A stretch of 62,907 nucleotides of DNA from an uncultured Alphaproteobacteria bacterium (GTDB taxonomy: Bacteria > Pseudomonadota > Alphaproteobacteria > UBA8366 > JADFVY01), in NCBI GenBank assembly GCA_947259105.1, contig CAMYKU010000010.1:851-63757 (forward strand), written 5' to 3'. Below, piece by piece: positions 8,334 through 17,215 of this stretch; the first letter of the stretch is position 1, and each line of letters opens with the position of its first letter. The notes under the pieces were generated by a model, which saw only the letters and a list, made by a program, of their open reading frames with translations, was not told where the DNA came from and ran no database searches. A program made the position numbers and the translations under genes.

Positions 8334-8744
8334 ATGCCCGATATCAGCACGGATAAGGTCTGCTATCTCATCATCAAGGCGCGGGAGTTCGACGTCAAGG
8401 TGGGCGTGGAAGAGCCAGATCCCGGCGGCAACCCATCCGATTCGGGCTCCCTCGAGGTTCTTCAGGACTATTACGACGATCCGACCTACCAGGAAATCAA
8501 GACCCTGGTCGATGACCTCAACGAGGACGAGCAGATCGATCTGGTCGCCCTGATGTGGTTGGGGCGCGGCGATTACACGGTGGACGAGTGGGACGAAGCG
8601 TGCGGGGAGGCGAAACGCGCACGCGACGAACACGGCCACACCGCGGACTACCTGCTCGGCGCGCCGCTTCTGGGCGACTATCTCGAGGAGGCGCTGAGCC
8701 TGTTCGGCGAGTCTTGCGAGGAAATGTCGGCCATCCACCTCTGA
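8334..8744 (+). CDS. DUF3775 domain-containing protein
   Basis: A 136-residue acidic soluble protein: ISTDKVCYLIIKAREFDVKVG, then a disordered acidic segment, then LVDDLNEDEQIDLVALMWLGRGDYTVDEWDEACGEAKRARDEH and GDYLEEALSLFGES. This is the DUF3775 pattern common in alphaproteobacteria, and its function is unknown. GGGGAAACGG sits upstream of the ATG at 8334. An in-frame ATG at 8307 is possible. It follows the MFS gene on the same strand after 93 nt and could be cotranscribed. Confidence 0.82.
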   Translation: MPDISTDKVCYLIIKAREFDVKVGVEEPDPGGNPSDSGSLEVLQDYYDDPTYQEIKTLVDDLNEDEQIDLVALMWLGRGDYTVDEWDEACGEAKRARDEHGHTADYLLGAPLLGDYLEEALSLFGESCEEMSAIHL

Positions 8745-8810
8745 CGCGAGGGATTGCGTCCTGTGCCAGGGGCCAAATTCCGAACGGGCCGGTAACCCTA
8801 AGTAAACGAC

Positions 8811-8826
8811 TTACCCTGATATTAAC
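8811..8826. promoter_or_regulatory. CtrA-box-like sequence
   Basis: TTAC-N7-TTAAC matches the CtrA consensus TTAA-N7-TTAAC with one mismatch. It lies in a gene-free stretch downstream of the DUF3775 gene and far from any start codon (about 390 nt from the histidine kinase), so function is doubtful. Between 8745 and 9034 nothing else is recognised. Confidence 0.25.
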
Positions 8827-9034
8827 GTCATGAGTGTGGCGTCCGGCTATCTGTCGGTCGGGCGAAAATCGACTTGGCGTATTTTGGGGCTGCGCTGCGA
8901 ATTGGCGTGGTCTGTTCTCGAAACCGATTGCCCACGCCGAACCGGCGCAAAGTCAAGGCGGCCCTGGAGAACGCACCGTTGGCGCCCTACTCAGCCGTCC
9001 GGCGCAGGAGTTTCCGGAGTGTCCAAGAAAAGGC

Positions 9035-9108
9035 TGGCTGGGGCGGCAGGACTCGAACCTGCGATCACGGGATCAAAACCCGGTGCCTTACCGCTTGGCT
9101 ACGCCCCA
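9035..9108 (-). tRNA. tRNA-Gln (anticodon TTG)
   Basis: The minus-strand sequence folds as a tRNA. The acceptor stem is TGGGGCG paired with CGCCCCA. The D-arm includes AGCCAAGCGGTAAGGC, the anticodon stem-loop is CCGGGTTTTGATCCCG with anticodon TTG, and the T-arm is GCAGGTTCGAATCCTGC. The discriminator G is followed by a genomically encoded CCA (9035-9037). It reads CAA (and CAG by wobble) codons. No other tRNA lies nearby. Confidence 0.97.
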
Positions 9109-9138
9109 GCATTGCGCCATGCAAATCGGGCGGGCCGC

Positions 9139-9167
9139 ACAATAGGCGCAAGCACGAAGGCGGGCAA
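9139..9167 (-). promoter_or_regulatory. Candidate promoter of tRNA-Gln
   Basis: On the minus strand TTGCCC (9167-9162), a 17-nt spacer and TATTGT (9144-9139) form a sigma-70-like promoter. The expected start site is about 24 nt upstream of the tRNA 5' end. Confidence 0.5.
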
Positions 9168-9216
9168 GTACAACGCTAGTGACTCTAATGTGGTGCATAC
9201 GTTAGGATAGGTAGCA

Positions 9217-11643
9217 ATGGGCAAGCGCCTTAACAACCCGGTCCGGCGAGCCAAACTCGTTGTCGACGACCCCGAACCGGAGACGGATCCGGTCCGTATC
9301 GGGGAAGCGAAAGAACGATCGGCATCGCCGGCCGACCGCGACGCAACCGAAGCGCGGCTCAAGGTCAGCGAACGGTATCTGCGGCAGGCGCAACGGATTG
9401 CGAAGCTGGGTCACTGGCGCTGGTCGCCCGAGACACGGCGCCTGACCGAGTGGTCGGAGGAATACGCCGTCATCCTGGGCCTGGCCCATGAGGAGCTGGA
9501 CACGACGGACGAGGCCGAGGCTCGACGAGTCCATCCCGAGGACCGGGAGCGGGTCCTTGCAGCATACGCCGCAGCGAACGCCCGTCCCGTCGAGTTCGAG
9601 TTGTCGTATCGCATCGTCCGGCCGGATGGCGAGATCCGGTACGTCCACGAAATCGGTGAACCGGAATTCGATGCGCTCGGGAATTTCGTCGCGCAGTTCG
9701 GCACCATACAGGACGTAACCGAACGAACGAACGCCGAGAACAGGCTTCTCGAGCGCGAAGCCCAGCTGAAGCAGGCGCAGAGGCAGGCGCATCTCGGGTA
9801 TTGGCGGTGGTCGGCCACCGGCGGGGAGTTCTCTTATGTTTCCGAAGAAGCTGGCCGAATTATCGATGGCTGGATGGATCTTGGCGCGACCACGAACGCG
9901 AAGATTTACGAGAACGCGCATCCGGACGAGCGCGAACGGATTGTCCGGGACATGGAGGCTGCCGACAACGAGGGCACGGACTACGATTTGGAGTACCGGG
10001 TCGTCCTGCCCGGCGGCGAAATCCGGCACATGCGTGAGATCGGGTCGGCGGAAATCGATGACGAAAACCGGTTTATCGGCCATTTCGGGACGATCCAGGA
10101 CATCACCGGTCTGCGCAAGGCGGAGGAGTCGCTTGGGCGCAGCGAAAGTCGCCTTGCCGACTTCGCCGAAGCGGCGTCGGACTGGCTCTGGGAAATGGAT
10201 AAGGATCTCCTGTTCAGTTATTTCTCGTCTGGGTTCGAGGCGAAAGGCGGATTGGAGCGGGAAGCCTGGCTGGGACGACCGCGCTGGGAGTTGCCGGGAG
10301 TGGATTTCGATGGCGAGCCATGGCGGGAACTGAATGAGAATCTGGCGGCGCGCCTCCCGTTCCGCGATTTGCGGTTCAGTTATGTCGATGAGTCGGACAA
10401 CCGGCATTATCTGCGTATCAGTGGCAAGCCCGCGTTCGAGGCGGATGGAACCTTCAAGGGGTTCCGCGGCGTCGCGACCGATGAAACCGGCGAGATCCTC
10501 GAACGAAGGACCCTCGAAACGCTGCAGCAGCGATTCCTTGACGCGCTGGACAGCACCTCCGAGGCCATCGCCCTGTTCGACGCGTCAGACCGCCTGGCCA
10601 TCTACAATCGGAATTACCAGCGAACCATCGACACGAGCGTTCCGGGGCTGCTGAAACCGGGGCTCAAGTTCGACGATTTCATTCGCCAGGTCGCCGTCCA
10701 GGGTCACCTCGACGTCCAGCCGGAGGACCTCGACGAGTTTCTCGAACAGCGAATGCACGCCCACCGCAATCTGCCGTCGCGGCGTGTTCACCGCCTCCGC
10801 AGCGGGCGATGGGCGCAGGTAGACGAGTACGCGACGCGCGAAGGCGGCGTGATCCTGGTCCGCCGCGACATCACAGAGCAAAAGGAACGCGAGGGCGAAC
10901 TGGTGGCCGCCAAGGAACAGGCGGAAATCGCCAGCCGGGCAAAGACCGAATTCCTTGCCAACATGAGCCATGAACTGCGCACGCCGCTCAATGCCATACT
11001 TGGTTTCTCCGAGGTTATGTTGGACCAGGTCCTCGGCCCAGTCGATGACCGCTACATCGAATACGCGCAGGATATCCATTCGAGCGGCCTGCATCTGCTC
11101 GCCCTGATCAACGACATTCTGGACCTGTCGAAAATCGAGGCGGGCAAGTTTGAGCTGCGCGAAGAGGAGGTCGACATCCCCGATCTGGTTGCGGCCTGCA
11201 TGCGTCTGGTCGAGGACCGTGCGGCCGGCGCCGGGATCAGGTTTGCCATCGAACTCCCACAACGGCGCCCGGTCGTCAGGGCCGACAGCCGGAAGTTGAA
11301 GCAGATCCTGATAAACCTCCTGTCCAATGCCATAAAATTCACGCCACGGGGCGGACGGGTCGGTGTTCGCGTTGAAGTGGACTCCACCGGAAGCCTTTGC
11401 ATGGAAGTCAGCGACACGGGCGCAGGCATGACGGGCGAGGAAATCGAACGCGCAACGGAGCCATTCGTCCAGCTCGAGGACGTGACTTTCCGTATGCATG
11501 AAGGCAGCGGTCTGGGCCTGTCGCTGGCCAAGGCACTGGCCGAGCAGCATCACGGACAGATGCGGATCGAGAGCGTCAAGGGAGAAGGAAGCCGTGTGGT
11601 GGTGACCCTGCCGGCAGGTCGAACCCTGCCGGACAAGTCCTGA
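9217..11643 (+). CDS. Soluble multi-PAS hybrid-type sensor histidine kinase
   Basis: An 808-residue protein without membrane segments. Four PAS-like modules precede the kinase core. PAS1 and PAS2 (about 60-175 and 185-300) are PAS_3-like with GHWRW/GYWRW starts and FGTIQDVTER/FGTIQDITGL PAC ends. PAS3 (310-425) has ASDWLWEMDKDLLFSYFS and PAS4 (435-550) has ALDSTSEAIALFDASDRLAIYN. The HisKA domain has phospho-acceptor H585 (SHELRTPLNAILGF). The HATPase has the N-box around N700-N704, DTGAGM, and GSGLGL at 763-768. It lacks a receiver domain, and no cognate regulator lies nearby. It probably senses a cytoplasmic signal such as redox or light, but no cofactor-binding residue is obvious. Confidence 0.93.
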   Translation: MGKRLNNPVRRAKLVVDDPEPETDPVRIGEAKERSASPADRDATEARLKVSERYLRQAQRIAKLGHWRWSPETRRLTEWSEEYAVILGLAHEELDTTDEAEARRVHPEDRERVLAAYAAANARPVEFELSYRIVRPDGEIRYVHEIGEPEFDALGNFVAQFGTIQDVTERTNAENRLLEREAQLKQAQRQAHLGYWRWSATGGEFSYVSEEAGRIIDGWMDLGATTNAKIYENAHPDERERIVRDMEAADNEGTDYDLEYRVVLPGGEIRHMREIGSAEIDDENRFIGHFGTIQDITGLRKAEESLGRSESRLADFAEAASDWLWEMDKDLLFSYFSSGFEAKGGLEREAWLGRPRWELPGVDFDGEPWRELNENLAARLPFRDLRFSYVDESDNRHYLRISGKPAFEADGTFKGFRGVATDETGEILERRTLETLQQRFLDALDSTSEAIALFDASDRLAIYNRNYQRTIDTSVPGLLKPGLKFDDFIRQVAVQGHLDVQPEDLDEFLEQRMHAHRNLPSRRVHRLRSGRWAQVDEYATREGGVILVRRDITEQKEREGELVAAKEQAEIASRAKTEFLANMSHELRTPLNAILGFSEVMLDQVLGPVDDRYIEYAQDIHSSGLHLLALINDILDLSKIEAGKFELREEEVDIPDLVAACMRLVEDRAAGAGIRFAIELPQRRPVVRADSRKLKQILINLLSNAIKFTPRGGRVGVRVEVDSTGSLCMEVSDTGAGMTGEEIERATEPFVQLEDVTFRMHEGSGLGLSLAKALAEQHHGQMRIESVKGEGSRVVVTLPAGRTLPDKS

Positions 11644-11673
11644 ACGCGCCAGCGCGGATTCACCGGGTTGGCG

Positions 11674-12540
11674 TCAGACCAGCGCCGTCGCCACCGCCCA
11701 CCAGTCGCCGCGCCGGACCGACGGCAGCGCCGCCGCCGCCTCGGCTTCGTCGTCGAACAGGCCGATACAGGTTGCGCCAGCCCCGCTCATGCGGGCGAGC
11801 CGGCAGCCCGGTGCGGCGCGGATGGCCGACAATACGTCGTCGATGACCGGCGCCAGGCGGCACGCGGCCTCCGTCAGATCGTTGCCGCGCGATTCGAGAA
11901 TCGCGGCGAGTTCCGCCGTCGAGGACGGCGCCATGGCAAAGCGCGCGGCGGCCGAGAACCCGCCCCGCCGGCCCGCGAACACGGATGGCGTCGAGACCGC
12001 AACGCCGGGATTGACCAGCAACAGCCACGCCGCCGGCAGGGGTGGGGCGTCGACGATCTCGTCGCCGATTCCGCCGACGAAAACCGGCCGCCCCGCAAGA
12101 CAGGCGGGAATGTCCGCCCCGAGCTGCAGCCCGACCGACGCGAGGTCCACAGCGCCCTCGGGAACATCCCACAGACGCATGAGCCCGGCCAGGACGGCGG
12201 CGGCGTCGGCCGATCCGCCGCCCAGCCCGGCCGCCGCCGGGATATGCTTGGTTACCCGGATCCGGACGCCAGCACTGACGTCCGCCGCCTCGGCCAGCGC
12301 GCGGGCGGCCCTGAGCGCAAGATTGTCTTCCGGCGGGCCCGACGCATCGGCGAACGGGCCGTCGGTGTCGATCTCGAAGTCGCGGGACGGGGCAAGCTCG
12401 ATGCCGTCGGCCAGGCCGGCGAATGCAACAAGGCTGTCAAGCAGATGATAGCCGTCGGCGCGGCGACCGGTAACGTGGAGGTACAGGTTGATCTTGGCCG
12501 GCGCGGACAACTGCAGCACGGCGGGAGCGGCGACGGTCAC
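11674..12540 (-). CDS. ispE: 4-diphosphocytidyl-2-C-methyl-D-erythritol kinase
   Basis: A 288-residue GHMP kinase of the non-mevalonate isoprenoid pathway. It phosphorylates the 2-hydroxyl of CDP-methylerythritol with ATP. The N-terminus has the substrate motif APAKINLYLHVTGRRADGYHLLDSLV. The ATP-binding loop is PAAAGLGGGSADAAA and the C-terminal motif is RMSGAGATCIGLF. Length is normal for the family. The GTG start is chosen because it overlaps the upstream TPR gene's stop (GTGA) and an upstream extension would run into that gene. The pathway partner ispH lies at 48.4 kb. Confidence 0.96.
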   Translation of the reverse strand: MTVAAPAVLQLSAPAKINLYLHVTGRRADGYHLLDSLVAFAGLADGIELAPSRDFEIDTDGPFADASGPPEDNLALRAARALAEAADVSAGVRIRVTKHIPAAAGLGGGSADAAAVLAGLMRLWDVPEGAVDLASVGLQLGADIPACLAGRPVFVGGIGDEIVDAPPLPAAWLLLVNPGVAVSTPSVFAGRRGGFSAAARFAMAPSSTAELAAILESRGNDLTEAACRLAPVIDDVLSAIRAAPGCRLARMSGAGATCIGLFDDEAEAAAALPSVRRGDWWAVATALV

Positions 12541-14315
12541 CCGCCACCCCTTCCGTCTTTCTGCGGCGCGAGCCCGTCCTTCAGCTTGGCGTCGACCTGC
12601 CGTCTCAAATCGGCGTCGGGATCGAGCCCCAGCACGCGTTGCCACTGAATGCGCGCCTCGGCGACCCGGCCCACGCGCCAGTAGGCGTCACCGAGATGGT
12701 CGTTGATGACGGGATCCTGAGGACGCAAGGCGACGGCGCGCTCGAGATGCGTGACTGCGCCGGCGGACTCACCCAGCTTGTAGAGGGCCCAGCCGATGCT
12801 ATCGACGATATAGCCGTCGTCCGGTCGCTGCGCGACAGCCCGCTCCAGCATCTTGCGCGCCACTTCCAGGTTCTTGCCGCGCTCCACCCAGCTGTATCCG
12901 AGATAGTTCAGAATGAAAGGCTGCTCCGGCTGCAGTTCCAGGGCCTTCAGCAGATCCGTCTCGGCGCGGTCCCACTTTCCCGCGCGCTCCAGGGCGATCC
13001 CGCGGCTGTACAGGAGTGTCCAGTCGTCGCGGCCGATGTCGCCAATTCGCTCGACTGCGCCGTCATACGCGTCGGCCGCCTCATCGTACCGCTCCTGGTA
13101 GCGCAGGATGTTGCCGAGGCGGATGAGCGCGTCGCTCCGCTCGGGCCGCTCCCGGCTCATGGTGCGCAACAGGGCGACCGCCGCGTCGGCATCTCCCAGA
13201 TCGTAATAGTCGTCGGCCAGCCGCAGGCGAGCGACCCACCCATAGGCGCTGTCCGGCTCGATGGCGCTGTAGACGTCTGCCGCCGCCTGGTACTGGCCGA
13301 ATTCGTCGAAGACGTCGCCCATCAGAAGCTGCGCAAGCGGGAAATCGGGCCTGAGATACAGCGCCATACGCACGTAAATCAGGATGAAATCGCCGGCGCG
13401 CTCAATCGGCAGGACCGAAGCGATATCGAAGAAACCTTCGGCCATTCCCTGCACCGCGTCGGCGACCAGAGGCTCGGGAACCTCGCTCCTGGCGACGCGC
13501 TTCAAGGCGTCCCCGATGACGAGGCTGTCGGCACTCTTGCCGCCGTGAGATTCATAGAGCAGCCTTGCCCGGTCGGCGCCGCCGTGGCGCTCGAGATAAT
13601 TGCCATACGCGCGCACCACGCGGTTCGGCGCGGAACCGGGTTCGGCGCCCATGGCGGCCCGGTACGCCGCGTCCGCGTCGTCGGAGCGGCCGGCGACATC
13701 GTTGATCAGCCCCTCATGCAGCTGGCGCATCAGCGCGAACCCGCTGTCGCCGTCGAGCGGGGACAGGGCCACAAACGCGCTGTCCGTCTGGCCGGATGCC
13801 GCTTGCGCCCATGCCAGCGCCAGCGGTACCGCGAACCGGGCCAGATCCTCCCGGTCCATGGACTCAAGCCGGCGAACCGCCGCCGCAGAGTCCCCGTTCT
13901 TCACGGACTCTGCGGCCAGAAGAAGCTGCACCGTGGAAATCCTCGTCCCGGCCGCGTCCAGCCCGTGCGCCAGCCGCAGCGCCATGTCCATCCGGCCCGC
14001 TTCCAACGACAGGAAGAATGCGCGGCGCATCAGTGCCGGATCGTCGGGGTTCTCCTCGAGGGCACGGAACAGCGATGCCGACGCGCGATCGAAATCGCGC
14101 ATCTTCTCGGCAAACCGTCCGGCAAGGTAATTGCCGTAGGGTGACCGCTGCCCGCCAGGCTCGACGACGTTCAGGCGCCCGGAATCCTCGGGCGCGGCAT
14201 CGCCCGAATTGCCGGCCGAGCAGCCGAACAATATCGCGGCCAGTATGATCGTGGCCATGCGGGACGCAGGACGCGGGGCTGGTACCGCCGGACGGGCGAT
14301 CTTGGACGGCCGCAT
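12537..14315 (-). CDS. TPR-repeat lipoprotein
   Basis: A 592-residue protein with a long basic N-terminus, a hydrophobic stretch and a lipobox (LFGC), so probably a membrane-anchored lipoprotein facing the periplasm. The rest is an array of tetratricopeptide repeats: FAEKMRDFDRASASLFRALEENPDDP near the N-terminus, and a regular C-terminal set such as YSRGIALERAGKWDRAETDLLKALELQPEQP, DSIGWALYKLGESAGAVTHLERAVALRPQDP and GDAYWRVGRVAEARIQWQRVL. TPRs mediate protein interaction, and a role in envelope assembly is possible. It overlaps ispE by 4 nt. Confidence 0.88.
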   Translation of the reverse strand: MRPSKIARPAVPAPRPASRMATIILAAILFGCSAGNSGDAAPEDSGRLNVVEPGGQRSPYGNYLAGRFAEKMRDFDRASASLFRALEENPDDPALMRRAFFLSLEAGRMDMALRLAHGLDAAGTRISTVQLLLAAESVKNGDSAAAVRRLESMDREDLARFAVPLALAWAQAASGQTDSAFVALSPLDGDSGFALMRQLHEGLINDVAGRSDDADAAYRAAMGAEPGSAPNRVVRAYGNYLERHGGADRARLLYESHGGKSADSLVIGDALKRVARSEVPEPLVADAVQGMAEGFFDIASVLPIERAGDFILIYVRMALYLRPDFPLAQLLMGDVFDEFGQYQAAADVYSAIEPDSAYGWVARLRLADDYYDLGDADAAVALLRTMSRERPERSDALIRLGNILRYQERYDEAADAYDGAVERIGDIGRDDWTLLYSRGIALERAGKWDRAETDLLKALELQPEQPFILNYLGYSWVERGKNLEVARKMLERAVAQRPDDGYIVDSIGWALYKLGESAGAVTHLERAVALRPQDPVINDHLGDAYWRVGRVAEARIQWQRVLGLDPDADLRRQVDAKLKDGLAPQKDGRGGG

Positions 14316-14460
14316 TGGAATCCTTCCACAAGTTATTAGAGCCGCGGCACAGTAGCCGCCCGGCTCACATCCGTCCAGCGGACGGAGCGAAAATCAGTGC
14401 GCACGAATCGGCCCCGGCGCGGGCCGAAGGACACGCCGGATTCATTCCCGGCGTCGTCGG

Positions 14461-16089
14461 TCACATCCCGCTATACGCCGGCCCGCCGCCGCCTTCCGGC
14501 ACCGTCCAGTTGATGTTCTGGGTCGGATCCTTGATGTCGCAGGTCTTGCAGTGGACGCAGTTCTGGGCATTGATCTGCAGCCTCGGGCCGCCGCCCTCTT
14601 CCACGATCTCGTAGACGCCCGCCGGACAGTAGCGCTGCTCGGGCGCATCGAACTGGGCGAGGTTGACGTCGATCGCCACCGAGGGGTCCTTCAGGACCAG
14701 GTGGACCGGCTGGTCTTCCTCATGATTGGTGTTGGAGAAGGCGACGTTGGTCAGGCGGTCGAAGCTGATCGTACCGTCCGGTTTGGGATAGTCGATCGGC
14801 CGGCATTGTGCGGCCGGTTTCAGCCGGTCATGGTCGGAATGATTGTGGAAGGTCCAGGGCGCACGGCCACGAAACAGGTAGGTATCCAGCGCCGAATAGA
14901 CGAGACCGAACCAGCGCCCGCGATTGAAGGCGGGCCGGACGTTGCGCGCCTTGTAGAGGTCGCGCCACACCCATGTCTGTTTCAGCCGTTCGGCGTAGGC
15001 CTCGACCTCGCGCGGACCGTCCGCCGTGGCCAGCGCCTCGAACACCGCTTCGGCGGCGGTCATGCCGGACTTCATGCCGGTGTGCGAGCCCTTGATTTTC
15101 GGCACGTCGAGGAATCCCGCGGTATCGCCGACCAGCAGGCCGCCGGGGAAGGTGAGCTTGGGAATCGACTGGTAGCCGCCTTCGTTCAGGGCGCGGGCGC
15201 CGTAGCCGATGCGCCGGCCGCCCTCCAGGGTCGGGCGGATCGCCGGATGATGCTTGAACCGCTGGAATTCGAGATAGGGGTCGAGATACGGATTCTCGTA
15301 ATCCAGCCCCACCACGAACCCGACGGAAACCTGGTTGCCCTCCAGGTGATAGACGAACGAGCCGCCATAAGTCTTGCCGTCCAGCGGCCATCCGATGCTG
15401 TGGATGACGGTGCCCGGCTTGTGCTTGTCGGGCGCCACCTCCCAGAGCTCCTTGATGCCGATGCCGAAGGTCTGCGGGTCGCAATCGCGGCGCAAGTCGA
15501 ACCTTTCGAACAGCGTCCTGGTCAGCGAGCCGCGGCAGCCCTCGGCGAAGATCGTCTGGCGTGCATGCAGTTCCATGCCGGGCTGGTAATTGGGCCCCTG
15601 CTCGCCGGATTTCGTGACCCCCATGTCGCCGGTCGCCACCCCCTTGACCGAACCGTCCTCGTGATAGAGCACTTCGGCGGCGGCGAAGCCGGGATAGATC
15701 TCGACCCCCAGAGCTTCGGCCTGCTCGCCGAGCCAGCGGCAGACGTTTCCAAGGCTGACGACGTAGTTGCCGCGATTGTGCATCTGCGGCGGCGTCGGCA
15801 GCCGGAACGCCTTCGTTGCGGTGAGGAACAGGAACCGGTCGTCGCCGGCCTGCGTATGCAGCGGCGCGCCCCTGTCCTGCCAGTCGGGAATCAGCTCGTC
15901 GAGCGCCCGCGTCTCGATCACCGCGCCCGAGAGGATGTGCGCGCCGACCTCGGCGCCCTTTTCCACGACGCAGACGCTCAGTTCGCGCCCCTCGCCCGCC
16001 GCCAGCTGCATGAGCCGTATCGCGGCGGCCAGCCCGGACGGCCCGGCCCCGACGACGACGACATCGTATTCCATGGATTCGCGTTCCAT
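14461..16089 (-). CDS. Electron transfer flavoprotein-ubiquinone oxidoreductase
   Basis: A 542-residue enzyme that passes electrons from reduced ETF to ubiquinone at the inner membrane, serving fatty and amino acid oxidation. The N-terminal FAD-binding Rossmann motif is [17 protein letters not shown]. The middle region carries [19 protein letters not shown] and the conserved [24 protein letters not shown]. The C-terminal [4Fe-4S] domain has CPAG and [12 protein letters not shown](T)QNINW. Three in-frame ATGs (16095, 16089, 16074) are possible. GGAGG lies 7 nt before 16089, which is therefore chosen. It is divergent from the UDG gene. Confidence 0.97.
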   Translation of the reverse strand: MERESMEYDVVVVGAGPSGLAAAIRLMQLAAGEGRELSVCVVEKGAEVGAHILSGAVIETRALDELIPDWQDRGAPLHTQAGDDRFLFLTATKAFRLPTPPQMHNRGNYVVSLGNVCRWLGEQAEALGVEIYPGFAAAEVLYHEDGSVKGVATGDMGVTKSGEQGPNYQPGMELHARQTIFAEGCRGSLTRTLFERFDLRRDCDPQTFGIGIKELWEVAPDKHKPGTVIHSIGWPLDGKTYGGSFVYHLEGNQVSVGFVVGLDYENPYLDPYLEFQRFKHHPAIRPTLEGGRRIGYGARALNEGGYQSIPKLTFPGGLLVGDTAGFLDVPKIKGSHTGMKSGMTAAEAVFEALATADGPREVEAYAERLKQTWVWRDLYKARNVRPAFNRGRWFGLVYSALDTYLFRGRAPWTFHNHSDHDRLKPAAQCRPIDYPKPDGTISFDRLTNVAFSNTNHEEDQPVHLVLKDPSVAIDVNLAQFDAPEQRYCPAGVYEIVEEGGGPRLQINAQNCVHCKTCDIKDPTQNINWTVPEGGGGPAYSGM

Positions 16090-16223
16090 GCCCATGCCTC
16101 CTGTGCCTGTGTCCCGCTGATACCTACAGGACCGATCGCCTGTTTGCTATAACCATTACGGCTGGTATTAAAGTCGCAGCGGCCCCGGATCGGGGGGCGC
16201 CAACCGCACGGCGGAATCAGGCG

Positions 16224-17036
16224 ATGAACGACAGCGGCGAGAAGACGGACCGGCGCAAGGCTCTGGCCACGCTCGACTGGATGGCCGCGATGGGCGCCGA
16301 CGAGGCCGTCGGCGCCGCGCCCGTGGACCGCCGCGGGGCATCGCAGCAGCCGCAGCAGGCGCTGCGGGAGGCCCCGCCGGCGCCGGCGCCGTCCCCTGCC
16401 CCGGCGGCGCCCGCCCCGCTGGCCCCGGCGCAGGGCGCCGCCGACGCGCGCGAGGCCGCGGCCAGCGCGGCCAGCCTCGATGAATTGCGCGCGGCGCTGC
16501 AGGCATTCGAAGGCTGCGCCCTGAAACGCACGGCGACGAATCTGGTGTTCGCGCGGGGCAATCCCGAGGCGCCGGTGATGTTCATCGGCGAGGCCCCCGG
16601 CGCCGAGGAGGACCGGCAGGGCCTTCCGTTCGTCGGCGCCAGCGGCAGGCTGTTCGACCGCATGGTCTCCCATATCGGTTTGGACGAGGACTCGCTGTAC
16701 ATCACCAACATCATTTTCTGGCGCCCGCCGGGAAACCGCAGCCCGACGGATGCGGAATCGGCAGCCTGCCTGCCGTTCGTGCGCCGCCACATCGCCATCG
16801 TGAAGCCGCGGCTGCTGGTCACGCTGGGCCGTCCGGCGTTGAACACGGTGCTCGGCATCGGCACCGGAATCAACAAGGCGCGGGGCCGCTGGGTCGAGTA
16901 CGGCGAGGGCCTGGACACACCGATTCCGGCGATGCCGACCTTCCATCCCGCCTATCTGTTGCGCAATCCCGCGCAGAAAAGGCAATCCTGGATCGACTTC
17001 CTGGCACTGCGGGAAAAGCTCGACAGCCTGGCCTGA
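16224..17036 (+). CDS. Family-4-like uracil-DNA glycosylase
   Basis: A 270-residue protein. Residues 40-75 are a Pro/Ala-rich linker after a short N-terminal helix. The UDG domain has the family-4 motif GEAPGAEEDRQGLPFVGASGRL and the conserved PPGNR, VTLGRPA and HPAYLLR motifs. It removes uracil from DNA to start base-excision repair. Of the four cysteines that normally bind the [4Fe-4S] cluster, only two are visible (in EGCALKRT and AACLPF). The position before the PPGNR motif is Trp and the first CxxC cysteine is Phe. The gene is divergent from ETF-QO and lies 179 nt before the lytic transglycosylase gene. Confidence 0.92.
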   Translation: MNDSGEKTDRRKALATLDWMAAMGADEAVGAAPVDRRGASQQPQQALREAPPAPAPSPAPAAPAPLAPAQGAADAREAAASAASLDELRAALQAFEGCALKRTATNLVFARGNPEAPVMFIGEAPGAEEDRQGLPFVGASGRLFDRMVSHIGLDEDSLYITNIIFWRPPGNRSPTDAESAACLPFVRRHIAIVKPRLLVTLGRPALNTVLGIGTGINKARGRWVEYGEGLDTPIPAMPTFHPAYLLRNPAQKRQSWIDFLALREKLDSLA

Positions 17037-17215
17037 TCTTGCGCCATCGTTTTGGCGAAATACCGGAAATCGGCCCTGAATTGCCACCATGGCGTCGCAT
17101 TGCCGGGCCGATCGGCGTCTACACCAATTCTTTACTCCGGCCCGTTTAATGTTGTCTTATCGTCAACACTGAATCGAGGCGCGGTTTCCAAGCGCCCGAA
17201 TGAGGGGAAATCGCA

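Noticed and set aside
8830..9210. An open frame after the CtrA-like box
   Set aside because: It runs through the tRNA-Gln gene and has no recognisable protein pattern.
14551..16152. A 533-codon plus-strand frame opposite ETF-QO
   Set aside because: It is an antisense shadow in GC-rich DNA; the minus strand encodes ETF-QO with all cofactor motifs.
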